A DNA stretch of 40,853 bases, from contig JAAEPD010000334.1 in assembly GCA_024222455.1 (NCBI GenBank), positions 1-40,853 of the forward strand. Direction: 5' to 3'. The notes below the pieces were generated by a model. The model ran no database searches, was not told the DNA's origin, and saw nothing but the letters and a program-made list of their open reading frames with translations. The DNA is from Aureispira sp. GTDB lineage: Bacteria > Bacteroidota > Bacteroidia > Chitinophagales > Saprospiraceae. The position numbers were made by a program, and so were the translations under genes. Within the stretch, counting starts at the first letter, position 1. Each line of letters starts with the position of its first letter. Below, in pieces: positions 24,173 to 31,811 of the stretch.

Positions 24173-24937
24173 CTATTGATTTTTTTTGGACTGGAGATGC
24201 ATTTCTTTTAGGAAGGTATATCGCAAAAATACGCCCCAAGCCATAATTATACTAATAATAAAACCTGCCTTTCCATCTAAAAAACCTCTTTTGATAATGT
24301 AGTGTTTGAAAAAACGAAAAAGAGGTTTTCCCCACAAGTGAAAGAGTGTTACTTTTGTTGTTTTAGGAGCATAATCTAGAGCTGACCATTTGGCATATCT
24401 TCGCATCTTATCTAAGAAGTGATTGAGGTTTTTGTAAGTATAATGTTCTAAGCTGTGTTGAAGTTTTCCAACCTTTTCGGTTGTTTCTATTTCTTCATGA
24501 ACTTGCTTGTTATTATACCTACATACATCACGCTTAAATAAGCGAATAACTTTATCATCTTGCCAACCACTATACTTAATGGCTTGCCCCATAAAATAGC
24601 TTTTTCGGCCAATCCAAAAGGCAGCATAATCTTCTTCTGTACCTGTTAGAAAATCTTGAATCTCTTTAGTAAGTTTAGGGGTGGGACGCTCGTCTGCATC
24701 TAGCATTAATACCCAAGTATGACTGGCTTGAGGAATAGCCCAGTTTTTTTGATCAGCAGGCCCGGTATATTTGCGTTGAAGCAATTTAATATTATACTGC
24801 TGAGCTATTTCAATAGTTTTGTCGGTGCTAAATGAATCAATAACAATAATTTCATTGGCCCACTGCACAAGTTGAAGCAATTCATCTATATTATCTTCCT
24901 CATTGTATGTTGGTATAATTACTGTTAGAGCTCGCAC
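24173..24937 (-). CDS. Family 2 glycosyltransferase, WaaE/LPS-core-like
   Basis: A 254-aa GT-A enzyme. The nucleotide-sugar fold opens with LTVIIPTYNEEDNI, continues with EIIVIDSFSTDKT, and has the metal-binding DxD at D80-A-D82 (LMLDADER). The ADQKNWAIPQ and EEIETTEKVGKLQHSLEHYTY segments match the subgroup of LPS-core beta-glycosyltransferases. A hydrophobic amphipathic stretch near the C-terminus (GFIISIIMAWGVFLRY) probably attaches it to the inner membrane. It begins only 5 nt after the TPR-CHAT gene stop and is co-transcribed with it. The sugar and acceptor are not predictable here. Confidence 0.85.
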   Translation of the reverse strand: MRALTVIIPTYNEEDNIDELLQLVQWANEIIVIDSFSTDKTIEIAQQYNIKLLQRKYTGPADQKNWAIPQASHTWVLMLDADERPTPKLTKEIQDFLTGTEEDYAAFWIGRKSYFMGQAIKYSGWQDDKVIRLFKRDVCRYNNKQVHEEIETTEKVGKLQHSLEHYTYKNLNHFLDKMRRYAKWSALDYAPKTTKVTLFHLWGKPLFRFFKHYIIKRGFLDGKAGFIISIIMAWGVFLRYTFLKEMHLQSKKNQ

Positions 24938-24942
24938 AATAC

Positions 24943-27900
24943 TTAATCATTTTGATTACCAATAGTCTTATCGTCCCAATCTTTTTCTAAGTCTGCTCTT
25001 GTAATAATTGGTGTGCTAGATGTTTTGGGTGTAAAGGTTAGTGTTGCAACCGTTTCTATAGTTGCTATGTCATCAGTTGTTTGGGGCTCTTCAATTATCT
25101 CTTCTTCTGCATTGATATTAGTTGTGACAGTATTGGAGTTCTCTTCTTCTCTTGTACTGTTTTTTTCTGAAGGAGGGATTATCTCTTCTGTATCTTCTTC
25201 TGAAGTTTTGTTGTCTTCTTGAACTTCTTTTTGGTCTTTTCCAGATCTATGTTCTTCCCTAATAGTTTCAATAGTAGCTACTGTAGATGGAATAGTATTA
25301 GTTAGTTTGTCTGCTCTTCTCTTCCAAAAATAATATGCAGTAGCTGAGATTCCTCCCAAGATTAGAAGAATAACGAACCAAAGCATCCAGCTCCAACCTG
25401 TCTCGATAGGAGAAGGGTCTCCTATTGCTATAAAACTAGCCCAAAATGCAGGATGCCCTGAAATTTGATCTGACTGACTCAGAAAATCTAATTTTGCTTT
25501 GCGCAAAGCTTCATGCTTTGGCATCCCATCTGCTAAATTTGAATAGAATAAGCCCATGAGAGTTGCACTAGTGAAGTCATTAACTTTCCAAAGAGTGGTG
25601 ACTACGCTAGGTGTCCCTGCATACATAAATGCTCTTGCTAGACTCAAAACCCCTTCTCCTCTGATTACCTTACCAATACCTGTTTCGCAAGCACTAAGTA
25701 CTACTAAATCAGCATTAAGAACCATTTCATGAACTTCATGGGCAAAGAGATAGGCTTTATTCTCATCAACATCGTCTTCAGACTGAGAAAAGGCTAATTT
25801 GGATTGGAGTGGATTGCGCATATTAACAATCCCATGCATTGCTAAATGTATGATGCCATAGTTAGCGCCTTCTTGCTTGAAAACATCCTTAGAAGCTTGT
25901 TCTCCATAATAATAATCACCCCGAAATACTTTTTCGATAGCTTTGAGCTCTTTTTCGGCCCAAGGCAAATCTGAATTACTAGAGTTTTCATAAGTAGGGG
26001 CAAATCCTATACATTTACCATTATGAGAGTTCTTTTGACGATAGTTGTTTTCGAGCAAGAGTGTAGAGGAATAACTATAGTACAAATCAAAATGCTCAAT
26101 TAAAAAATCTAAAGATTTATAATCTGGAGTACTTAGATTGCTAGGTGTAGATGTGATAAGTACCTCAAAAGGGATATAATTTAGTAGGCCATCTGGAATG
26201 ATAACTAGTTGGTTAATATCTTTTGGTATCTCATCTAAAAAAGAACCAATAAAACGTTGGTAAAAACTGCTTGAATAGGCTACAAAGTTTTTGTAAGCAA
26301 GGGTTGGGTCTTTACCTATTAGTTGATAGTCTGTTAAGCCCTTACGAAATGCTTTGACCAAAAGCATGAAATCATGAGGAACAGGGATTTTATAGAAATT
26401 CTTGCTGCTTTTAGTGATCTTGAATATATATATATGTCGATCACCAACAAAATATTCAAGCAGCATTTTGTCATGAGAGAGCAACTCATTTTGAATCTTA
26501 GAAATAGACGCTACTTGAGTGTTGTATTTAAGCTTATAATAGCTTGGATAGTTCGTTTCTATTACTGTTACTAAAGAGTCATAGGCTCGTTTATTTCTAA
26601 AATAGGCTTGATCAAAATCTTTTTGATTTTTACTAGTTCTATTTTTATAGTCAGAATAATAAGATAGACTTCTACGAAGCTTATCTTCCTTCGCTAAAAG
26701 CTCTGCTGGAACATCACTAAAACCTTTAGCTTCTATATTTTGGATAGCTTGCAAAAGCACAAAAGCTTTGCTTCGTTCCATAGTCTCAAAAGCATTGGTC
26801 AAATATATATCATCCTTAGTGTTTTGAAACAACCTGTATAGTGTAACAATAGCTCCTTCATACACAGGGATAGCCCTTTTTGTCAAGAGTTGTTTAGCTC
26901 CATCAGAGGTAGAGTTAAGTCGCAATGTATCAACCAAACTCAATGCCTCTTCGTAGATAGAAAGAGAAAATTTTAGGTCTTCTGATTTTTCAGAATCTAG
27001 GTCATATATTTTATAAAATAACTCTCCTTTTTGTTGGAGCGCTTCTAACCAATCTATATTATGGGAGAGTTCGTTGATTGTAGGGTTTTTATAAATATCC
27101 ACATCCTTACCTAAGCTAGGAGAGACTTCCATCAATGCTTTTTGACAATAAGTTAAGGCTAAACGATAATCTTCTTTTCGTTTGTAGAAATAGGCTAAAT
27201 TAAGATAGCTAGAGTACAATTGATAGCCTAATGCTATCTTAGGATCTTCATTGCTAGAAAAGTCTAAATCTGCAGCAGTGTTTCCAAACTGGAGTTGGCT
27301 AACAGCTTTTTCTTGTGTTCCACTCAAGCGCATATTTAATGCCTTGTTTAGGTACTCAAACTCTTTTTCAGTATCTTTTTTCAGTTGATAAGCATAGGCT
27401 AACTTATCATAAGCTTTAGATAAGAAATAAGGGTTTTCGCCTAATTGATTTTCCCATATTTCAGTAGCGATAGAGTAGTATTGTAGGGTAGAGTCATAGC
27501 GATGTTTGGAAGCATGATAAGTACCTAGTTCCATATATATTTCACCAACAGTGAAATGATCTTTCCCAAATATTTTTTGCCTAATTTCCTTACTTTGATT
27601 GAGGTAAGAAAACTCAGAAGGTGCGTTTTCTAACTCTCTATAACAGAGTGCCATACCAAAATAAACATCTGCTACTTCTGCATTGTTCTTATTTTGGAGC
27701 TTGATGAGAATATCAAGAGATTGTTGATAATAGGTAAGTGCATGTTCATAGTCTCCTGCTCGACGATAGCGATTGCCCATTAAGTAATAATTACGGGCAA
27801 TGTCTTTGTGCTCTTCTCCAAGTATTTCAAGTTGTATACTTAGTGCTTTTTCAAGGCACTTCAACTCATTGTCAAACATATTCATAACCCTATAGTAGGT

Positions 27901-28779
27901 CGCTAGCTCAGAGTAAGAAGCTGCAATTTTAGGATGATTATCTTCAAATAACTTTTGACGTATTTTTAAAGCTTTTTTTTGATAATCAAACCCAACTTCA
28001 TAGTCTTTCTTAATCTCGTAGTAGTAGTTTCCTAGAGCTTGATAAGTGTTGGCTACTTGATAATGATTCTCACTTAGTATTTTGATTTGTAGGGCAAGAG
28101 CTTTTTCTAAGTATTCTAACTCTTTTTTGATCGGATTGTCTATCTGGACACCTTTCTTTTCTAAGTTAACTATTTGGATAGAATCTGTAATGACAGAAAA
28201 TCCACGATAACACCGACCTATATAATAATAACTTAAAGCTACTTTGGAATGTTCAGGGCCATTCAATCGAGTTCGGATATCTAAAGCTTTATTGAAATAG
28301 GCCATCGCTGTATCAAACCGAACAATAATATCTAGGTCATTGGTGTCTTGGGAGGCAACAGCTACATTCATATAATATCGACCATAACCTTCATACGCAT
28401 CAGCTATTAAGTTGCTATCAATAGCTAAACTGGGTTCTATAGATTTCATCTCCTCTAAGAGATCAATCGTTTTTTTGAAACCTTCATACTTGGCTTTTTC
28501 ATAGAGCGTTAGATCAATATAAATATTGCCAATACCATTGTAGCATATAGAATAGAGTTGCGAATAACCATTTTTTCGATACCAATCTCCTGCAATTTGA
28601 TAAGACTCTTTGGCATCTTCATATTTCATTTCAGCATAAAATTGTTCTGCTTGTTCTGTACGTTTATCACCAAACGTTTTGTTCGATTTTGTTTGGGCAG
28701 AAAGAGAACTTACTCCACTAAAAAATAGAGTAAAGCTGTAAATAAGTATTATTGCAATATGATTTTTTGTGTAATTAAT
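24943..28779 (-). CDS. Exported TPR-CHAT protein with C-terminal membrane anchor; no canonical start codon
   Basis: A large caspase-like protein. The first ATG is at 28629 (1228 aa), but the same frame continues upstream without a stop to 28864 and encodes a good signal peptide: NYTKNH, then IAIILIYSFTLFFSG, then SSLSAQ. No ATG, GTG or TTG precedes it in frame; ATT at 28777-28779 is the best start candidate (ATC and ATA adjoin it), giving about 1278 aa. About a dozen TPR repeats follow, with motifs such as ALSYYYIGRCY and VADVYFGMALCY. The CHAT domain keeps its His-Cys dyad in LAMHGI (H982) and SACETG (C1031). A single membrane helix (WMLWFVILLILGGISATAYYF) leads to an acidic Thr/Glu-rich tail of about 125 residues. 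The TPR-CHAT part would be periplasmic. Substrate and function are unknown; a glycosyltransferase follows in the operon. Confidence 0.85.
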   Translation of the reverse strand: MNYTKNHIAIILIYSFTLFFSGVSSLSAQTKSNKTFGDKRTEQAEQFYAEMKYEDAKESYQIAGDWYRKNGYSQLYSICYNGIGNIYIDLTLYEKAKYEGFKKTIDLLEEMKSIEPSLAIDSNLIADAYEGYGRYYMNVAVASQDTNDLDIIVRFDTAMAYFNKALDIRTRLNGPEHSKVALSYYYIGRCYRGFSVITDSIQIVNLEKKGVQIDNPIKKELEYLEKALALQIKILSENHYQVANTYQALGNYYYEIKKDYEVGFDYQKKALKIRQKLFEDNHPKIAASYSELATYYRVMNMFDNELKCLEKALSIQLEILGEEHKDIARNYYLMGNRYRRAGDYEHALTYYQQSLDILIKLQNKNNAEVADVYFGMALCYRELENAPSEFSYLNQSKEIRQKIFGKDHFTVGEIYMELGTYHASKHRYDSTLQYYSIATEIWENQLGENPYFLSKAYDKLAYAYQLKKDTEKEFEYLNKALNMRLSGTQEKAVSQLQFGNTAADLDFSSNEDPKIALGYQLYSSYLNLAYFYKRKEDYRLALTYCQKALMEVSPSLGKDVDIYKNPTINELSHNIDWLEALQQKGELFYKIYDLDSEKSEDLKFSLSIYEEALSLVDTLRLNSTSDGAKQLLTKRAIPVYEGAIVTLYRLFQNTKDDIYLTNAFETMERSKAFVLLQAIQNIEAKGFSDVPAELLAKEDKLRRSLSYYSDYKNRTSKNQKDFDQAYFRNKRAYDSLVTVIETNYPSYYKLKYNTQVASISKIQNELLSHDKMLLEYFVGDRHIYIFKITKSSKNFYKIPVPHDFMLLVKAFRKGLTDYQLIGKDPTLAYKNFVAYSSSFYQRFIGSFLDEIPKDINQLVIIPDGLLNYIPFEVLITSTPSNLSTPDYKSLDFLIEHFDLYYSYSSTLLLENNYRQKNSHNGKCIGFAPTYENSSNSDLPWAEKELKAIEKVFRGDYYYGEQASKDVFKQEGANYGIIHLAMHGIVNMRNPLQSKLAFSQSEDDVDENKAYLFAHEVHEMVLNADLVVLSACETGIGKVIRGEGVLSLARAFMYAGTPSVVTTLWKVNDFTSATLMGLFYSNLADGMPKHEALRKAKLDFLSQSDQISGHPAFWASFIAIGDPSPIETGWSWMLWFVILLILGGISATAYYFWKRRADKLTNTIPSTVATIETIREEHRSGKDQKEVQEDNKTSEEDTEEIIPPSEKNSTREEENSNTVTTNINAEEEIIEEPQTTDDIATIETVATLTFTPKTSSTPIITRADLEKDWDDKTIGNQND

Positions 28780-28974
28780 GATTATGCAGTTTTCTTTGTG
28801 ATTATTTAAGAATTGACAAGAAAGTACGAGTTCGAGTCGGTTAACTTGTTGGTTTTTAGGTTTTTATTGGGTTTTGTCAAGCTTTGTTAAATCACTAAAA
28901 AGTGAAATAAAAAAGGATAGTAGTGTATATACAACAAAAATATAAAAAATCTAGCGTTTTTTTTGATAAAAAAT

Positions 28975-29006
28975 TTTGAGATACAAAGTATTTATGGCTA
29001 TTTTAG
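28975..29006 (+). promoter_or_regulatory. Candidate promoter for the lysozyme gene
   Basis: TTTG (28975-28978) is 20 nt before TATTTTAG (28999-29006), close to the Bacteroidota TTTG / TAnnTTTG pattern. The leader would be about 60 nt. The rest of the 28780-29076 spacer shows no gene. Confidence 0.35.
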
Positions 29007-29076
29007 AAACTTGGATGTTCGTATATTAGGGCATTCTACCAATATTTTGAATATATAACAAAACCTAAATATTTGT

Positions 29077-29853
29077 ATGGGAAGACCTACTTTGAGGTTG
29101 TATGATGGTTATAGTCATACCTCACCACACTTAAGAGATGCAGTTAAAGAGTTACAAACCTTACTAAAAGGCTATGGTTATAGAGTACGTCCTGATGGTG
29201 AGTTTGGCCCATATACTGAGAATGTAGTTCGATTGTTTCAGGCAGCTAAAGGCCTAACAGCTGATGGTGTAGTTGGTCCAACTACATGGTCTTATTTGCT
29301 TAGACAACCAGCGCCCTCTAATCCTGAAACAGCATTTCAGACATCTTATGCTAAATGGGATAGAAGTTTATTGAGACAGCTAGAAGAATTGAAAAAGTAT
29401 GAATATATCGTAAAAAAAGTAGCTGCTAAATATCAAGTACCACCATCTGTTATTGCAGGTTTGGGGTCTCGTGAGTCTCACTGGGGATTAGCGCTAACTC
29501 CTCCAGGACCTGGAGGTACAGGTGATCATGGTCATGGTCGTGGGCTTATGCAGGTAGATGATCGTTGGCATGTTCCTTTTGTACAGTCTGGAAAGTGGGC
29601 TGATGGTAAAGAAAATATTATTTATGGTGGTGCAGTACTCAAGAACTGTATGAACTACTTTATCAAAAAAGCTGGCTGGAAAATGGGCTTTAAGACAATT
29701 AAAGCTGGTATAGCAGGATACAACTGTGGACCACGTCGTGCATGGGATGGCTATCGTTTGGGATATGGTGTAGATTATTATACTACTGGACGTGATTATT
29801 CTAAAAATGTATTAGAAAGAGCAGGTTGGTTCCAATTGCATGGTTGGAAATAA
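29077..29853 (+). CDS. Goose-type lysozyme (GH23-like) with N-terminal peptidoglycan-binding domain
   Basis: A 258-aa muramidase. Residues about 15-75 are a PG_binding_1 domain (LKGYGYRVRPDGEFGPYTENVV ... DGVVGPTTW). After a short linker the g-type lysozyme fold covers about 105-255: catalytic glutamate E133 in GLGSRESHWG, the GRGLMQVD signature at 154-161, GIAGYNCG at 211-218 and TTGRDYSKNVLERA near the end. The protein starts MGRPTLRLYDGY and has no signal peptide or membrane helix, so export needs another route, or it acts after lysis. No holin or phage gene is nearby. A terminator follows. It shares the peptidoglycan-binding theme with the orphan at 31812-34139. Confidence 0.9.
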   Translation: MGRPTLRLYDGYSHTSPHLRDAVKELQTLLKGYGYRVRPDGEFGPYTENVVRLFQAAKGLTADGVVGPTTWSYLLRQPAPSNPETAFQTSYAKWDRSLLRQLEELKKYEYIVKKVAAKYQVPPSVIAGLGSRESHWGLALTPPGPGGTGDHGHGRGLMQVDDRWHVPFVQSGKWADGKENIIYGGAVLKNCMNYFIKKAGWKMGFKTIKAGIAGYNCGPRRAWDGYRLGYGVDYYTTGRDYSKNVLERAGWFQLHGWK

Positions 29854-29881
29854 AAATAACCTGTTTATATAGATAGACATA

Positions 29882-29917
29882 AAAATGGAGAAGTTCTAGT
29901 AAGAGCTTCTCCATTTT
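29882..29917. terminator. Bidirectional terminator between lysozyme and bcp
   Basis: AAAATGGAGAAG (29882-29893) pairs with CTTCTCCATTTT (29906-29917), a perfect 12-bp stem with A- and T-rich edges. It serves both converging genes. Confidence 0.88.
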
Positions 29918-29929
29918 GTTTTATAGTTG

Positions 29930-30397
29930 TTAGGCTTCTATTTTGCCTAGTATTTGTTCTGTATGTTCTGCTGTTTTAGGGCGTTTGAAAATCTTAACTA
30001 TTTTGCCCTCTCCATCTATTACAAAAGTTGTGCGCAATACACCCATTTTGATTTTCCCATACATGTTTTTTTCTCCCCAAGTGCCATAATCAGTCATTAT
30101 GGTTTTGTCTGTATCTGCTAGCAAAGGGAAAGGAAGTTCATATTTTTTGATGAACTTTTGATGAGAAGCTTCATCGTCAGGGCTTACGCCTAAAATTTCA
30201 TAGCCTTTAGATTGCCACATTTTGTAGTTATCTCTAAAATTACAGGCTTCTTTAGTACATCCTGGTGTATCGTCTTTAGGATAAAAATAAAGAATAAGGT
30301 TTTTACCTTTAAAATCCGCAGAGCTTACCTCTTTCCCATTTTGGTCGATACTCTTAAAATCAGGAGCTTTGTCGCCTTCTTTTAGTGTGATAGCCAT
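29930..30397 (-). CDS. bcp: Thioredoxin-dependent peroxiredoxin (Bcp/PrxQ)
   Basis: A 155-aa cytoplasmic peroxidase that reduces hydrogen peroxide and organic hydroperoxides. The peroxidatic cysteine is C47 in FYPKDDTPGCTKEACNFRD, and C52 five residues later is the resolving cysteine typical of PrxQ. The later GVSPDDEASHQKF and LRTTFVIDGEGKI segments are standard for the family and the length is normal. It is the last gene of a ferredoxin - TPR - bcp run, 23 nt after the TPR gene. Confidence 0.95.
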   Translation of the reverse strand: MAITLKEGDKAPDFKSIDQNGKEVSSADFKGKNLILYFYPKDDTPGCTKEACNFRDNYKMWQSKGYEILGVSPDDEASHQKFIKKYELPFPLLADTDKTIMTDYGTWGEKNMYGKIKMGVLRTTFVIDGEGKIVKIFKRPKTAEHTEQILGKIEA

Positions 30398-30420
30398 TTT
30401 TTGTTAGTTTTTATAGTTTA

Positions 30421-31389
30421 TTATTCTAATTCTTCAAGTGTTTCTTCGGAATCTAAATGATAAGGGTCTAGTTCCAATGCTTTATTTAATAGACTTTTAG
30501 CTACTTGTTTATTCTGGCAGTAACTCAATTCTAAGTGTGCCATTGTATTTAATACATAAACATTATTAGGTTCTAAATTAATAGCCTTTTGTGAATATTC
30601 ATAAGCTTCTTGCCAACGATCTGTATGCTTAAACAACAACCAAGCTAAGTTGTTGAGTACTTTTATATTTTTGGGATTTAAGGAGTCACATTGTTCATAA
30701 CATTCAATAGCTTCTTTTTGTGAATCAAGATATAAGCTTAATAATTTAGCTTTAGTGATATAATATTGGATATTATCATCAGGAAATTTATTGATAGCTT
30801 CATTCATAAAAGAAACTGCTAACCTAATTTGCTGTTTATCAAGTTCCCTTTCTAAGTCTAATAAAGCAACGATTGTTTCAGTAAAATCGATCTTACCATG
30901 TATTGATAAACTACTTTCTTTTAAGAGAATTTTAAAAAAAGGATAGGCCTCTTCGTGCAGTTCATGTTTCATACATTTGTTAGCAATAAAGGAGCAACTT
31001 TTTTGATATGTACTATGACTGCCTAAATAATTTTCATAGACTATTCTATAGGGCTCAAATTTTCTTAATGCAAACCCTACTTTCCACTCATCTTCCCATC
31101 CTATATCCATGAAAAGAATATTTAAAGCACTACGACATTCCGCAATCTTAGGTATATCTTTTTCTTGTTTACTTATGAGTGTTTTGAGTGTAGTGAGTTC
31201 TTCTTCATTATCCCAAGCCATACCATCATAGTAAAAAGAATTGAAATCAATGGTTCGAATGCGCCATAATAACAATGGGTAGACCTCTTTTATCAAAGCT
31301 GGCTCTCCTCGTAAGAGTTGAAAGGCTAGTTTTTGATTTTTTGTGTCTTGATTTGCCAATAGTGTGTTAAGCCTATCTATCTCTGCCAT
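30421..31389 (-). CDS. Tetratricopeptide-repeat protein
   Basis: A 322-aa soluble helical protein. TPR units are clearest in the second half, for example IQYYITKAKLLSLYLDSQKE, IKVLNNLAWLLFKHTDRWQE, and NVYVLNTMAHLELSYCQNKQ. The first 120 residues (LLRGEPALIKEVYPLLLWRI, WDNEEELTTLKTL) are helical but not recognised. No signal peptide or membrane helix. It sits 15 nt after the ferredoxin gene and 23 nt before bcp, so all three are probably one transcript. TPR proteins are scaffolds; the partner is unknown. Confidence 0.75.
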   Translation of the reverse strand: MAEIDRLNTLLANQDTKNQKLAFQLLRGEPALIKEVYPLLLWRIRTIDFNSFYYDGMAWDNEEELTTLKTLISKQEKDIPKIAECRSALNILFMDIGWEDEWKVGFALRKFEPYRIVYENYLGSHSTYQKSCSFIANKCMKHELHEEAYPFFKILLKESSLSIHGKIDFTETIVALLDLERELDKQQIRLAVSFMNEAINKFPDDNIQYYITKAKLLSLYLDSQKEAIECYEQCDSLNPKNIKVLNNLAWLLFKHTDRWQEAYEYSQKAINLEPNNVYVLNTMAHLELSYCQNKQVAKSLLNKALELDPYHLDSEETLEELE

Positions 31390-31404
31390 GAATCTTTAGT
31401 GTAA

Positions 31405-31731
31405 TTATTCATCTACAGGAGCTAGACGTACGATCAAGCCTTCTAGTTCATCCTTGAGTTTGATTTGGCAACCTAAACGACTGTTGTCTTCCACAAAAAA
31501 AGCAGAGTCGAGCATATCTTCTTCATCCTCTGATGCTTCTTTAAGTTCATGGTCACTTTCCACATACATATGGCAGCTTGCACAAAGTGCCATACCTCCA
31601 CAAGTACCCTCTACAGGCAGCTCATAAGATTTGCAAAGCTCCATCATGTTCATATTCATGTCGGTAGGAGCATCCAAGTTGTGTTCTTTGCCTTCACGGT
31701 CTATTACCGTTAATTTTATCATATTTTCCAT
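31405..31731 (-). CDS. [2Fe-2S] ferredoxin, adrenodoxin type
   Basis: A 108-aa electron carrier. The cluster ligands follow the adrenodoxin/ISC-type pattern C-x5-C-x2-C...C: C44, C50, C53 (CGGMALCASC) and C88 in RLGCQI. The acidic middle (ELKEASEDEEDMLDSAFFVEDNSR) is where redox partners of this family bind. The frame opens at an ATG at 31749, but that start lies inside a terminator hairpin and adds MRKFFF, so 31731 is preferred. First gene of the ferredoxin - TPR - bcp run. A role in Fe-S assembly or in feeding a reductase is possible; the context does not decide. Confidence 0.9.
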   Translation of the reverse strand: MENMIKLTVIDREGKEHNLDAPTDMNMNMMELCKSYELPVEGTCGGMALCASCHMYVESDHELKEASEDEEDMLDSAFFVEDNSRLGCQIKLKDELEGLIVRLAPVDE

Positions 31732-31740
31732 AAAAAAGAA

Positions 31741-31770
31741 TTTCCGCAAAAATACGAGTTCTTGCGGAAA
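31741..31770 (-). terminator. Terminator after the peptidoglycan-binding orphan
   Basis: TTTCCGCAA (31741-31749) pairs with TTGCGGAAA (31762-31770). On the minus strand it is followed by TTCTTTTTTATGG, so the U-tract runs directly into the ferredoxin start; the next gene needs its own promoter or readthrough. Confidence 0.7.
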
Positions 31771-31811
31771 TATTCAGTGATCTTGGTTACTTAATCAATA
31801 TTTAGTAAAGT

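Noticed and set aside
24943-28779. TPR-CHAT as part of a type III-E CRISPR (gRAMP/Craspase) system
   Set aside because: No repeats, cas genes or reverse transcriptase nearby, and this protein has a signal peptide and membrane anchor, unlike the cytoplasmic Craspase subunit.
29077-29853. Lysozyme as a prophage lysis gene
   Set aside because: No holin, spanin, integrase, capsid or att-like repeats are nearby, and the flanking genes are ordinary chromosomal ones.
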